A stretch of DNA of 46,463 nt from Eshraghiella sp964441705 (GCA_964441705.1 CAYTWF010000015.1:1-46463); one strand, 5' to 3'. Positions 25,342-34,247 are shown, counted from the stretch's first letter. The notes: generated by a model not told the origin, from the sequence alone. Translations and numbers: made by a program.

Positions 25342-26133
25342 TTAATAATCTTTTATCTCGTCTAAATTATACATCCTGCTGTGAAGCTCTGTATAGCATT
25401 CTGCAGGTATTATTTGAATTATTTTATTTTCCATTTGAATTCTTTTATTAAAATAATACACAAGGTCGTCAAAGCTCTCAAAAGAATGTTTCCTGCCATA
25501 TGGTGAATTTTTAAGATAATTCATCATATCAGAATACCAGCGTTCATTCCCGCTTTCATCTACACGTTCCTTCTTAATCTGCATAATACTCTCAGTTATA
25601 TCTGCTGTAACAAGTCTTATCAGACGAAAGGCTTTAAGGTCTATTCTCATAATTAATCTTTTATAAAAATCAATTATCTCATCCTCAGAAAGCATCTGAT
25701 ACAGCATCAGTTCATCAACAATATTTTGTAAAAAGGAGCATTCAAATATACTGCCTTCTGATGTATAGTTCTTATACCTGGTAAAAACAATATCTGTAAA
25801 ATCCTCAAGCGTTTTACGTCCTGAATATATTTCATACTGCTCCATATATTGATAGAATTCATACCTCTGAGTTCTAATTCTTGTATATGCAGTAATATAA
25901 TGATTATGTTCCATAACTGTATTAGTCTTAATCTGCTCTTCCATATCTGGAAATCCAGCAACAGCGTTTTCATATTGTTCCTTCGTCATATATGCACACC
26001 ATGCAAGCTCAACAGGTGATATATCGCCTTCTCTGTAGACCGTATAATCAGTCTTATTATCTGCCATTGTATTTAACAGAGTTGTTTTTCCGCTTCCAGG
26101 TATTCCCTCAATAAAATAATTATACTTATTCAA
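25342..26133 (-). CDS. P-loop NTPase, kinase-like, unknown substrate
   Basis: This 263-residue protein has an N-terminal Walker A, EGIPGSGKTTLL (residues 9-20), in the style of thymidylate or adenylate kinases, and a long helical remainder with several aromatic-rich segments. The only plausible start is TTG at 26133, with GGGAG about 9 nt upstream, 25 nt after the preceding stop. Homologues of this kind occur as orphan ATP-binding proteins near acetyltransferases and resistance-type genes. The substrate cannot be named; a small-molecule or antibiotic phosphotransferase is one option. Confidence 0.72.
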   Translation of the reverse strand: MNKYNYFIEGIPGSGKTTLLNTMADNKTDYTVYREGDISPVELAWCAYMTKEQYENAVAGFPDMEEQIKTNTVMEHNHYITAYTRIRTQRYEFYQYMEQYEIYSGRKTLEDFTDIVFTRYKNYTSEGSIFECSFLQNIVDELMLYQMLSEDEIIDFYKRLIMRIDLKAFRLIRLVTADITESIMQIKKERVDESGNERWYSDMMNYLKNSPYGRKHSFESFDDLVYYFNKRIQMENKIIQIIPAECYTELHSRMYNLDEIKDY

Positions 26134-26158
26134 TATTATTTTCTCCCTTTTGTTCTGA

Positions 26159-26716
26159 TTAGTCTATCTGTTCCACAGGTATTACACTCTTGGGAACAGA
26201 TGTATGCTCACCAATTATTTTTTCCATCCATATCATGTCATACCAGGTATTGAACTTATAACCGCTCTGGGTAAACCGTCCAACAAGCCTGTAACCAAGA
26301 TGCTCGTGAAAACCCATGCTCTTATTAGTAAGATGATTATCCTCTTTGTCTGTATAAGCAATACACGCATTAACATTAAGTATATTCTGAAGCTTAAGAA
26401 TTCTTTCCAGCTCTGCATATAAAAGCACACCTATCCCTTGTCCACGATGCTTCATGCTTACATATATTGAGGTCTCTACAGACCAGTCATAGGCTGCCCT
26501 TTGCTTAAATGGTGACGCGTATGCATAGCCTGTCAGCTGACCATTCTCCTCTGCCACAATATAGGGATACCTGGAAAGTGTGTTAATAATTCTTGTCCTA
26601 AACTCCTCAACAGATGGCACCTCATATTCAAAGGATATTGCAGTTTCTGTTACATATGGTCTGTATATATCAAGCAAAGCCGGTGCATCCTCCACCGTTG
26701 CCATTCTAATATTCAT
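26159..26716 (-). CDS. GNAT acetyltransferase, phosphinothricin/methionine-sulfone type
   Basis: This 185-residue protein matches the PAT/MddA subgroup of GNAT enzymes, which acetylate phosphinothricin, methionine sulfoximine or related amino acid analogues. Marks are the N-terminal IRMATVEDAPALLDIYRPYV and TAISFE segments, motif A with the acetyl-CoA loop VSMKHRGQGIGVLLYAELE, and a C-terminal NKSMGFHEHLGYRLVG. Its ribosome binding site, GGAGATGATGG, lies over the stop codon of the upstream MATE gene, so translation is probably coupled. Confidence 0.9.
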   Translation of the reverse strand: MNIRMATVEDAPALLDIYRPYVTETAISFEYEVPSVEEFRTRIINTLSRYPYIVAEENGQLTGYAYASPFKQRAAYDWSVETSIYVSMKHRGQGIGVLLYAELERILKLQNILNVNACIAYTDKEDNHLTNKSMGFHEHLGYRLVGRFTQSGYKFNTWYDMIWMEKIIGEHTSVPKSVIPVEQID

Positions 26717-26722
26717 CTGCCA

Positions 26723-28060
26723 TCATCTCCGTTTCGTTGTTCTTCCTTCCATAATTACATATGCGAGCGTATATACCGCCATTATCCCTGATACAATTGG
26801 CGCAATTCTTCCAATCATTCCAAGATTATCGCCATAATATTTTCCAAAAAATCCTACCATGGGGATTCTGAGAACAAGTGCACCAAAGGTGGAGCTTATC
26901 ATTGTCCACAAAGTCTTCTGCCGTCCATTAAGGTAACCATTAAGTATGAATACAACTGAGACAAGAATATAATCATAGCTGCAGGCCTTGAAAAAAGGGA
27001 TTCCTGCTGCAATTACATTGCTATCATCTGAGAATACTCCTATCATTGAAGCAGGACTTATCTGTGCCCACAGCCAGAATGCTGCAGCAATTACAAGGGC
27101 GAAGCCAAGTCCATACCACAGTGACTGCCTGGCTCTTTTGGGCTTCCCGGCACCAATATTCTGAGCCGTAATGGCCGCCAGCGCACTTGCCATTGAGGTA
27201 GCCGTAAGCATGGCAAAAACATCATACTTGCTGCTTATCCCTATAACAGAGGCAGCGTACACTCCACAGCTGTTCATAACAGCATCCAGATACAGAAAAG
27301 ATATTCTGATTAAAAGCTCCTGAAAGGAAATGGGGATTCCAACCCTTGCCAGCTTTCCGGCCAGTGCCGGTACAATTTTAAAGCTGCGTAATCTGAAGTC
27401 AAAAATAAAATTATGGCTTTTTAGATATATTATGGCTATAACCATACTGACTCCCTGGGAAATAACTGTCGCAAGCGCAGTACCTGCAACGCCCAATCCC
27501 ATATATTTTACAAAAATAAAATCCAGTATAATATTAACACCACATGATATTCCAACGAATATCATCGGTCTCGTTGAATCGCCATAGCCCCTTAAAACTG
27601 CACTTATGGCATTATATCCGCATATAAAAATATTACCCAGCGAGCATACTGCTACATACCTTACCGTCAGCTCAAAGGCTTCCTTTGGTGTATTGAGCAG
27701 TGTAAGAAGCGGTCTTACAAATATAAGCATAAGAATTGTCAGAATTATGGCTGCAATTGCAAAAATACTAAGTGTTGTTCCAATTGTCTGCTTTACCTTA
27801 TCATACTCTTTGCTGCCCATATACTGCCCAATAATTACAGTTCCGCCAAGCGTCAGACCTGTAATAAGGCTGGTAATTATCTGCGTAACCTGGGTTCCCG
27901 TGGATACTGCTGCCACACTTGCAGAGTCACAGTACTGTCCTATAATAAACAAATCTACAGCCCCATATAGGGACTGTAGAATATTGGCAATTAAAAATGG
28001 TATAGCAAACCTTGCAAGTGTTTTAACAACACTGCCCTCTGTCAGATTGCGTTCTTTCAT
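26723..28060 (-). CDS. MATE-family efflux transporter
   Basis: This 445-residue, 12-helix transporter of the MATE/MOP superfamily exports cationic drugs or metabolites using an ion gradient. The two homologous six-helix halves are visible, with the typical AIPFLIANILQSLYGAVDLFIIGQ start and NAISAVLRGYGDSTRPMI after helix 4. It is embedded between two acetyltransferase genes (23 nt and 6 nt gaps). Substrate unknown. Confidence 0.93.
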   Translation of the reverse strand: MKERNLTEGSVVKTLARFAIPFLIANILQSLYGAVDLFIIGQYCDSASVAAVSTGTQVTQIITSLITGLTLGGTVIIGQYMGSKEYDKVKQTIGTTLSIFAIAAIILTILMLIFVRPLLTLLNTPKEAFELTVRYVAVCSLGNIFICGYNAISAVLRGYGDSTRPMIFVGISCGVNIILDFIFVKYMGLGVAGTALATVISQGVSMVIAIIYLKSHNFIFDFRLRSFKIVPALAGKLARVGIPISFQELLIRISFLYLDAVMNSCGVYAASVIGISSKYDVFAMLTATSMASALAAITAQNIGAGKPKRARQSLWYGLGFALVIAAAFWLWAQISPASMIGVFSDDSNVIAAGIPFFKACSYDYILVSVVFILNGYLNGRQKTLWTMISSTFGALVLRIPMVGFFGKYYGDNLGMIGRIAPIVSGIMAVYTLAYVIMEGRTTKRR

Positions 28061-28083
28061 CTATGTAGTTCCTCATCAGTATT

Positions 28084-28971
28084 TTATGCATGTGAGATTA
28101 TTGGAAAAATAAGCTTTTTCTCTTCAATCTCATTAAGCGAAGCTCCAATGCAAAACAACGTGCAGTCCTCTTCCTTATGACGTTTGACCTCCAGCCCTGT
28201 TCTATCCTTTGGAGTATAGCTAAGCTCAACTCTGCCAATTTCACCATCAAAGGACTTTGCAAGTCTTTGCAAATCAATTGCGTTGTTGCCTGCAAGCTGT
28301 CTCACATATAACACAGCTTCTTCTATATCTGCAATAACATATGTATCCTCTTTTGGAAGATAATAGATACTGTCTCCATATTCGGCAGCTGTCCAAAACT
28401 GATACAGGCCTATATTATCATGCATGAAAAAATCATCATTAGGATTATCACCATTGGCCTCATATCTTTTAATATCCTCATAGAAACGATTACATTCAGT
28501 AACATTGGCTGTGTCAAGTCTTTCAATTAAATATGGGCTGTCACATTCCTTTACATTACAGCCATATTCATATTCATCAGCCGCCTTAAAACCGAATTTA
28601 GGATAGAAATCCAATACAGAATCATTGGCAAACAGATAAATTCCATCCACACGGTCTTTGTATTCCTCAAGAATTCTTTCCATTATATATCGGCTAAGTC
28701 CCTGTCCTCGGTACTCAGGGTCAGTCATAACTGTTCCAAGCTGAATATATCTCCTGTTATGCCCTGCTGTCATAAAATTCATAATATTAACTGATATATT
28801 GGCAATTACACTGCCATCATCCACCAGTACATGAGGAATATATAAATCTCCCCAGTGTCCACTTTGATACCAGTCCTCAAAATCAAAGCAGATAATCTTC
28901 TGTGTCAATGCATTAAAGCTTTCTCTAAGCTTATCATTATCCCTTACATTTATTACATACTCATACTTCAT
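28084..28971 (-). CDS. GNAT-family acetyltransferase
   Basis: This 295-residue protein has a GNAT core (about residues 5-150) with the acetyl-CoA loop DPEYRGQGLSRYIMERIL and the later VLDFYPKFGFKAADEYEYG. An extra C-terminal domain of about 140 residues follows, with weak resemblance to a second, degenerate GNAT or sterol-carrier-like lobe. The acceptor is not identifiable. Its start, with AAGGGG 8 nt upstream, lies 5 nt after the stop of the preceding small gene. Confidence 0.85.
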   Translation of the reverse strand: MKYEYVINVRDNDKLRESFNALTQKIICFDFEDWYQSGHWGDLYIPHVLVDDGSVIANISVNIMNFMTAGHNRRYIQLGTVMTDPEYRGQGLSRYIMERILEEYKDRVDGIYLFANDSVLDFYPKFGFKAADEYEYGCNVKECDSPYLIERLDTANVTECNRFYEDIKRYEANGDNPNDDFFMHDNIGLYQFWTAAEYGDSIYYLPKEDTYVIADIEEAVLYVRQLAGNNAIDLQRLAKSFDGEIGRVELSYTPKDRTGLEVKRHKEEDCTLFCIGASLNEIEEKKLIFPIISHA

Positions 28972-28976
28972 CTGTA

Positions 28977-29228
28977 TTACCCCTTAAGTCCTCTTGACTG
29001 TCTGTCCATATCTTCTACAACTATATCATATATCTCACCTATTGTACTGCAGTATTCAAGTACCTTCCATGGTTCGTTAGTGTGAAAATGAATCTTGATA
29101 AGGTCCTCATCGCCAACTGCAAGAAGACAATCTCCTTTAAAATTCTCTGTAAAATAATCACTTATCACATCCTCATCCAGATTATGGCCCTCGATAAGTA
29201 ACTGTGTATCATATTTAAATTCAAGCAT
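28977..29228 (-). CDS. Isolated FakA/YloV C-terminal-like (DegV-like) domain protein
   Basis: This 83-residue protein resembles the very end of the fatty-acid kinase FakA (YloV/Dak-related) family. IKIHFHTNEPWKVLEYCS, followed by GEIYDIVVEDMDRQSRG, corresponds to the family pattern hVHxHTxxPGxVLxY...GxLxxIxIxNMxxQ. The ATP-binding Dak2 domain is absent. Start at 29228 because AGGAGGAG lies 5 nt upstream; the in-frame ATG 18 nt earlier overlaps that site. Standalone copies have no assigned function known to me; binding of a fatty acid or protein partner is conceivable. It sits in the operon between the ANT(6)-like gene and a GNAT. Confidence 0.72.
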   Translation of the reverse strand: MLEFKYDTQLLIEGHNLDEDVISDYFTENFKGDCLLAVGDEDLIKIHFHTNEPWKVLEYCSTIGEIYDIVVEDMDRQSRGLKG

Positions 29229-29265
29229 TTTTGCTCCTCCTGACATTTTATACTTTTATTATCAC

Positions 29266-30117
29266 TTACGCAAATATATTACTTTTAAGCCGTTCCACCT
29301 GTTCGTGAGCATAATTCTGTGCTCCTGACGGATATGTATATTTAAGTTCACTGGCTGTATCCCAGGCAGCCTTCTCAAACATATGCATTGTGTTATCCAA
29401 GGCCTTTATAAGTGAATCTGCATCATAGCCTCCATAGGAATTCCCAAGCCCAGCAATAACATCATCTGCAGCCCACTGGTCAAAAAATCGCCCATCATGC
29501 CATACCTCATAATCCATGCCATTTTTGGCAAGAGCATTAAGCTCAAGCATTTGCCTTAACAGCTCTTTAAGATATCCATCTATGCAGGTCTTGCCTGACC
29601 AGATTTCACCCCTAAGAATTTTTTTGATTGACCAGATAGTATGAAACCAAAAGGTATTAACCAGGTTAACATATTCCGGCTCCGACATTATATGCTTCTG
29701 TTCAAAGCACTGCTCCACACCTGTAAGAAGCTCAGAAAGCTCCATTTTATCAACAACAATCCTGCAGCCTCTTGAAAGCCATGACTGTATTGCTTCATCG
29801 CTGCACACGAGTTCTGCATCCTCTGCGCTGAAAAAGGCCATATCCACATCCATTGCATTATCAAAGAATACTCTTCTTTCCATTCCACCGGCAGCAGTAG
29901 GTTCAACAAATGAAATATAATATCTGTCTACATCCATAAGCCATCCATTGTCATTAAGAAAATAGTCCGTATCCTCCACAAAAAATATCAAATCATAATC
30001 TGAATATTTATCTGCACTGTTAACAGCCCTTGCCTGTGAACCAAAAAGTATTACAGCCTTTATTTTATCACAGCTCTCTGCATACCGTACTATCTGGGTA
30101 AAAATATTTTTTTCCAT
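29266..30117 (-). CDS. Aminoglycoside 6-adenylyltransferase-like nucleotidyltransferase
   Basis: This 283-residue protein has the nucleotidyltransferase core of the ANT(6)/AadE group: ILFGSQARAVNSADKYSDYDL with the metal-binding Asp40 and Asp42, and a helical C-terminal half (FWFHTIWSIKKILRGE, GYLKELLRQMLEL). True ANT(6) enzymes inactivate streptomycin by adenylylation; many chromosomal relatives have no shown resistance role. The ATG at 30117 is preferred over an in-frame GTG 21 nt upstream, with AAGGCGG before it. It is the first gene of the long operon-like run and has an extended -10 promoter upstream. Confidence 0.85.
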   Translation of the reverse strand: MEKNIFTQIVRYAESCDKIKAVILFGSQARAVNSADKYSDYDLIFFVEDTDYFLNDNGWLMDVDRYYISFVEPTAAGGMERRVFFDNAMDVDMAFFSAEDAELVCSDEAIQSWLSRGCRIVVDKMELSELLTGVEQCFEQKHIMSEPEYVNLVNTFWFHTIWSIKKILRGEIWSGKTCIDGYLKELLRQMLELNALAKNGMDYEVWHDGRFFDQWAADDVIAGLGNSYGGYDADSLIKALDNTMHMFEKAAWDTASELKYTYPSGAQNYAHEQVERLKSNIFA

Positions 30118-30150
30118 AACGTGCCCGCCTTTCACCAAAATACTACCTGT

Positions 30151-30179
30151 ATTATAGCACGTCCGTATGTTTTATTACA
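30151..30179 (-). promoter_or_regulatory. Candidate extended -10 promoter of the long 13-gene run
   Basis: On the minus strand TGCTATAAT provides a consensus TATAAT (30151-30156) with an extended TG element. The hexamer 17 nt upstream, TGTAAT (30174-30179), is a weak -35. The start codon is 34 nt downstream of the -10. Confidence 0.5.
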
Positions 30180-30186
30180 CAATTTT

Positions 30187-31335
30187 TTACATAAATATCT
30201 CTTTCAGTCTCGATAGTCCATCCATAAGTGTGGTCCTTGGACAAGCAATATTAATTCTTACAAAGCTTCTGCCTCCGCCTCTGTACTGGCTGCCGTTGGA
30301 TATATACAGACCTGTTTTTTCTCTTATTCTTCTGCACAGTTCTTTGGTATCATTAGTTATATCACTGCAATCCACCCATAAAAGATATGTGGCCTCAGCC
30401 TCAACAAGCTTAAGCTGCGGAATCTCTTTTTGAAAATAATTTGCTGCGATGCTTCTGTTATCTGCAAGATACTGTCTCAATTCCTCAAGCCATGCTTCTC
30501 CTTTGGTAAATGCAGCAATTGCAGCCTCGCAGGCAAAAATATTAGGTTCCGCAACCTCATAGGAATTAAGTCCTCTGTCCATTCTTGCTCTTATAGCCTC
30601 ATTGGGAATTACAACTGCTGCCGTCTGCATACCCGCCATATTAAAGGTCTTAGTTGGTGCAATACATACAATGCAGTTATCTGCGCACACCGCAGACACG
30701 GCTGCGTATGGATTATATTCCTTACCCGGAAGCGTAATATCGCAATGAATCTCGTCTGACAGGACAACAACATGATGTCTGGCACACAGCTGCCCAACCT
30801 TTTCCAGCTCATCCTTAGACCATATACGTCCGGCAGGGTTATGAGGGTTACATAATATCATCATTGTTGTAAGAGGCTGCTCCAGTTTTTTTTCAAGGTC
30901 TTCATAGTCCATTCTATACTGACCGTTCTCATAGATAAGCTCATTTTCAACTACATGGCGTCCGTGATTCTCTATAGAGTTATAAAAGGTATTATATACA
31001 GGTGTCTGTACCACAACGTTATCTCCAACATTGGTTATCCTGTTCACAGCTGTAGTAATGGCAGGTATTACACCTGTACAGAATATCAGCCATTCCTTAT
31101 TAATATTCCAGTCATGTCTCCTGCTCCACCAGTTAGTATAAGCCGAATACCACGTTTCAGGCACAATAGAATATCCCCATACTCCATATTCAGCCTTTGC
31201 CTTAACAGCCTCAATTATCTCTGGAGCCGTAGCAAAATCCATATCCGCAACCCACATTGGCAGTTCATTGTCCGCCACATCCCACTTAAGGGAGCCAGTG
31301 CCACGTCTGTTAATTACTGTATCAAAATCGTACAT
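30187..31335 (-). CDS. MalY/PatB-type PLP-dependent C-S lyase or aminotransferase
   Basis: This 382-residue fold-type I PLP enzyme matches the MalY/PatB (cystathionine beta-lyase) group. Marks are LPMWVADMDFATAPEI near the N terminus, CNPHNPAGRIWS, the cofactor Asp194 in LSDEIHCDI, the Schiff-base Lys229 in APTKTFNMAG and the C-terminal RINIACPR substrate carboxylate arginine. The group cleaves C-S bonds of cystathionine, cysteine or S-conjugates to give a thiol, pyruvate and ammonia. The start overlaps the end of the upstream MATE gene by 14 nt, with AGGAGG inside that gene, so the two are translationally coupled. Confidence 0.92.
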   Translation of the reverse strand: MYDFDTVINRRGTGSLKWDVADNELPMWVADMDFATAPEIIEAVKAKAEYGVWGYSIVPETWYSAYTNWWSRRHDWNINKEWLIFCTGVIPAITTAVNRITNVGDNVVVQTPVYNTFYNSIENHGRHVVENELIYENGQYRMDYEDLEKKLEQPLTTMMILCNPHNPAGRIWSKDELEKVGQLCARHHVVVLSDEIHCDITLPGKEYNPYAAVSAVCADNCIVCIAPTKTFNMAGMQTAAVVIPNEAIRARMDRGLNSYEVAEPNIFACEAAIAAFTKGEAWLEELRQYLADNRSIAANYFQKEIPQLKLVEAEATYLLWVDCSDITNDTKELCRRIREKTGLYISNGSQYRGGGRSFVRINIACPRTTLMDGLSRLKEIFM

Positions 31336-32743
31336 GTTTTCCTCCTGTAAATAATCTAACTAAGAAAATAATTCCTCTAAATACCAGTTCTGAGCACATG
31401 GCAATCCATACGCCAACAAGCCCAAAATATCTGGATAATACTAATGCCAGTGGGATTCTTACCGCCCACAGGCTTACAAAATTCATTATACTCGGAATCA
31501 GTGTATCTCCTGCTCCCCTTAGGGCTCCTGATACAACAATTGACGCTGCATACATAGGTTCCGCAAATGCCTCAATTCTAAGTATTCTAACCGCCAGCTC
31601 CCTGACCTGCATATCCGGTGTAAGCATGCCTATCATTGCCGGTGCCGCTATATACATCACAGCTCCAAACACGGTCATTACGATCATTCCCAGATATGTA
31701 GACAGTCTTGACAGCTTTCTTGTTAAATCATGTCTTCCTGCACCAACGCTTTGTCCTACCAGTGTAGTTGCAGCATCTCCAATCCCGTAGCCCGGCATAT
31801 AGCAGATACTTTCCGCGGTAATTGCAAAGGAATTGGCTGCAATTGCCACTACTCCAAGAGGCGCAACAATCCTGGTAGTTATAATCATTGCTGCACACAC
31901 TACAAAATGTTCAAAGCCAACCGGAAGTGCAATTTTAACAGCCTTTTTAAGACAAGCTTTAACCGGTCTGAAGCTCTCGCCAATATGTATTCTAAGCATT
32001 GGAGATTTGCAGCACAGATAGGTAAGCATTACTATGGATATAACCACAACAGACACTGCCGTACCAAGCGCCGCTCCCTTTACTCCAAGACCTGCCCCAG
32101 GAATTCTTATTGCTATTTTGCCAATTGCAATAGTATGCTCATCAAATATAAATATCCAGTTGAAAACAACATCAAGAAGACACATAGCCGCGTTAAGAAT
32201 GCTTGGCATTTTCATGTTGCCACTGCATTGCAGCATTCCGCCTGCAAGCGCATTAATTGCAATGAACGGAAGTGAACAGGCATATATCAGAAAATACCAC
32301 ATGGCATTATCTCTTATTGCCATATCCCCTCCCAGCCATTGTGGGAGGCCTGTGCTTATTCCTGCTCCCAGTAACGCCAAAAGAATTGACCAGACTGCCA
32401 CTACAACAATTGACTGTCTTAATACACTCCTGGCTCCCTCATTATCCTTTGCTCCTATAAGCTGGGCCACCTGAACATAAAAGCCAACTGCTGCCGATAC
32501 CGCAAGATTGCCAAACAGCCAGGTGGTAGACGATACAAGCCCTATCGAAGCAGATGCCTGGGCTCCAAGATGTCCAACCATGGCAGCATCTATATATTGC
32601 ATGATTATTGAGCTAATCTGTGCCATTATTGCCGGAATACTAAGTCTTGCAACAAGGCTGATTAGCTGTGAAGTTGACATTGGGTTACCATCGCGGATTT
32701 TTCCCAGCAAAACTCCACTTTTCGATTGTTTACATGAAGACAT
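31322..32743 (-). CDS. MATE-family efflux transporter
   Basis: This 473-residue, 12-helix MATE transporter has a roughly 20-residue polar N-terminal extension before helix 1 (ARLSIPAIMAQISSIIMQYIDAAM). Later motifs include AAVGFYVQVAQLIGA and ALRGAGDTLIPSIMN. Its ATG overlaps the stop codon of the DUF3737 gene (TAATG), and its end overlaps the start of the MalY-type gene, so all three are tightly coupled. Export of a metabolite or thiol linked to the lyase is a possibility. Confidence 0.93.
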   Translation of the reverse strand: MSSCKQSKSGVLLGKIRDGNPMSTSQLISLVARLSIPAIMAQISSIIMQYIDAAMVGHLGAQASASIGLVSSTTWLFGNLAVSAAVGFYVQVAQLIGAKDNEGARSVLRQSIVVVAVWSILLALLGAGISTGLPQWLGGDMAIRDNAMWYFLIYACSLPFIAINALAGGMLQCSGNMKMPSILNAAMCLLDVVFNWIFIFDEHTIAIGKIAIRIPGAGLGVKGAALGTAVSVVVISIVMLTYLCCKSPMLRIHIGESFRPVKACLKKAVKIALPVGFEHFVVCAAMIITTRIVAPLGVVAIAANSFAITAESICYMPGYGIGDAATTLVGQSVGAGRHDLTRKLSRLSTYLGMIVMTVFGAVMYIAAPAMIGMLTPDMQVRELAVRILRIEAFAEPMYAASIVVSGALRGAGDTLIPSIMNFVSLWAVRIPLALVLSRYFGLVGVWIAMCSELVFRGIIFLVRLFTGGKHVRF

Positions 32744-33588
32744 TATTTTACCTGCTCAGTATTGATTGTTGTATTACTGCTGGATGCATCAGGGTTGTCC
32801 CATATAATCTCGTCAATAGCTTTTGCTGTAATCGTGCCGCCTAAAGGATTCTTAACACTGTCAATTCTGCTGTCAATCTGTGCATCAACAGTTGAATACT
32901 CAAATGCAAGATTGGTATTAAGCAGTCTGCAGTTCTTCATAACAATATTATCCATGTAGCACATTCCCTGTTCGCTTTCAATTGTACAGTTAATAAGGGT
33001 AACATTTCTGGAATTCCAGCCAAAATATTCGCCGGAAATAAATGAATCATATATAGTAATATTCTCTGCATTCCAGAAAGCATCCTTTGACAGCATTCTG
33101 GCATTGCGAACTGTAACGTTGCGTGCTCCGTCAAAGCTGTAATTACCGGCAAGTGTAAAATCCTCCAGCTCCATATCAGAGCTGCCCATTGCAAAGTAAT
33201 CACCCTTAGCTGACACATTCTTCATTTTAACATTATGACAATTCCACAGTGTCTCCGATGCATCAGGTATAACAATATTCTCCATTGACAGGTTATTACA
33301 CCTTCTAAAGCCCTTTGGGGCATTATAGGTTACATTCTTAAGTGATACATTATCTGTATACCATATTCCAGCTCTTGCCATTTCAAACATGGTAGAATCT
33401 GTAACCTCTACGTTTTTGCAGTACCACAATGGATATTTCCACTGAAAAAGTGTATTGCTTATCTTCAAATTACTGCTTTCCTTTAACGGAGATTCACCCT
33501 CTCCGAAGGTACAGTAATCAATTTCCAAATCCCTGCTCTGAAAAAGGGAACGCTCTCCAACAAATTTTTCTTCATAATATTTTTTCAT
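32743..33588 (-). CDS. DUF3737 family right-handed beta-helix protein
   Basis: This 281-residue protein matches the DUF3737 family. It is made of short repeated strands of about 19-22 residues, each with an N-V/I-x-(M/L/V)-x-(N/D) pattern (for example NVEVTDSTMFEMARAGIWY, NLSMENIVIPD, NVKMKNVSAKGD, NVTVRNARML, NVTLINCTIES), as expected for a beta-helix. No signal peptide is visible. The function of the family is unknown. It opens the DUF3737-MATE-MalY operon with its own promoter. Confidence 0.9.
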   Translation of the reverse strand: MKKYYEEKFVGERSLFQSRDLEIDYCTFGEGESPLKESSNLKISNTLFQWKYPLWYCKNVEVTDSTMFEMARAGIWYTDNVSLKNVTYNAPKGFRRCNNLSMENIVIPDASETLWNCHNVKMKNVSAKGDYFAMGSSDMELEDFTLAGNYSFDGARNVTVRNARMLSKDAFWNAENITIYDSFISGEYFGWNSRNVTLINCTIESEQGMCYMDNIVMKNCRLLNTNLAFEYSTVDAQIDSRIDSVKNPLGGTITAKAIDEIIWDNPDASSSNTTINTEQVK

Positions 33589-33629
33589 AATAAAACCTTT
33601 CTTTTCTCTATATATATTTGTACATTTAT

Positions 33630-33658
33630 ATATTACATTATTATTTATATTATATCAA
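33630..33658 (-). promoter_or_regulatory. Promoter of the DUF3737-MATE-MalY operon
   Basis: On the minus strand TTGATA (33653-33658) and TAATAT (33630-33635) are 17 nt apart in a very AT-rich stretch, about 41 nt before the DUF3737 start codon. The hexamers are fair; the AT-rich context makes alternatives possible. Confidence 0.5.
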
Positions 33659-33689
33659 TCTGGTATGAATTAAATTTCTATAAACTTTT

Positions 33690-33715
33690 GGGCAGCATAC
33701 ATGCATATGCTGCCC
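33690..33715 (-). other. Perfect 10-bp hairpin after the Nudix gene
   Basis: GGGCAGCATA and TATGCTGCCC (33690-33699, 33706-33715) form a perfect 10-bp stem with a 6-nt loop, 6 nt past the Nudix stop codon. The minus strand continues AAAAGTTTATAG, not a U-run, so it is only a possible terminator or an mRNA 3'-end stabiliser. Confidence 0.5.
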
Positions 33716-33721
33716 TTATAG

Positions 33722-34225
33722 CTACAGGTCAAATACCTGTTTAATACTATCATAATGAAGGAAAATACCCTGTGCTCCCAAAGCTTTAATCTCCTCCTTG
33801 GTGGCAATTAAAAATCCACTGGTCTCCTCTGTCTGAAGCTTAAGCTCTGATTCACTAAAATCCTTAACGAATCTATATACGTCTACAAAATAATTATCGC
33901 CTTCGCCAGGATTCTCTCTATGATATGTAAACATCAGTCCGCCTTCACAGTCTGACACATCAAGTCCTGTCTCCTCTAGAACCTCTCTTTGAACTGCCTG
34001 AGCAGATGTCTCTCCAGCCTGTGCTGCACCGCCTGAAACCTCCCACCAGCCCGGTGCCCAGGCTTTGGTCATTACTCTCTGGGTAATCAGAAATCTTCCA
34101 TCCGGTCTTGCAATAACGCCAAGTACAGTAAGATGATACTCATCATCTTTAAGACACCAGTCATTTCTCTTCATTGTACGTCCTGTTATTTTTTTATCCT
34201 TGTCATATATATCCCAATATTCCAT
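33722..34225 (-). CDS. Nudix hydrolase
   Basis: This 167-residue protein has a complete Nudix box, G-x5-E-x7-REVLEETGL, in GAAQAGETSAQAV followed by QREVLEETGL. The enzymes hydrolyse nucleoside diphosphate-linked compounds; the N-terminal WDIYDKDKKITGRTM segment is typical of a subgroup near isopentenyl-diphosphate isomerase-like or YfcD-like Nudix proteins. The ATG at 34225 is preferred over a TTG ten codons upstream because AAAAGGAA lies before it and the family usually starts there. It follows the GH13 gene by 22 nt. Confidence 0.9.
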   Translation of the reverse strand: MEYWDIYDKDKKITGRTMKRNDWCLKDDEYHLTVLGVIARPDGRFLITQRVMTKAWAPGWWEVSGGAAQAGETSAQAVQREVLEETGLDVSDCEGGLMFTYHRENPGEGDNYFVDVYRFVKDFSESELKLQTEETSGFLIATKEEIKALGAQGIFLHYDSIKQVFDL

Positions 34226-34247
34226 TGTGCTGTATTCCTTTTCTATA

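Noticed and set aside
29266..30117. Calling a streptomycin resistance gene (aadE)
   Set aside because: The nucleotidyltransferase core is clear but the similarity seen by eye does not show drug specificity; many chromosomal relatives have no resistance role.
19634..30117. Reading the 13-gene run as a mobile resistance island
   Set aside because: No integrase, transposase, flanking repeats or attachment site, and codon use and start signals look like the rest of the window.
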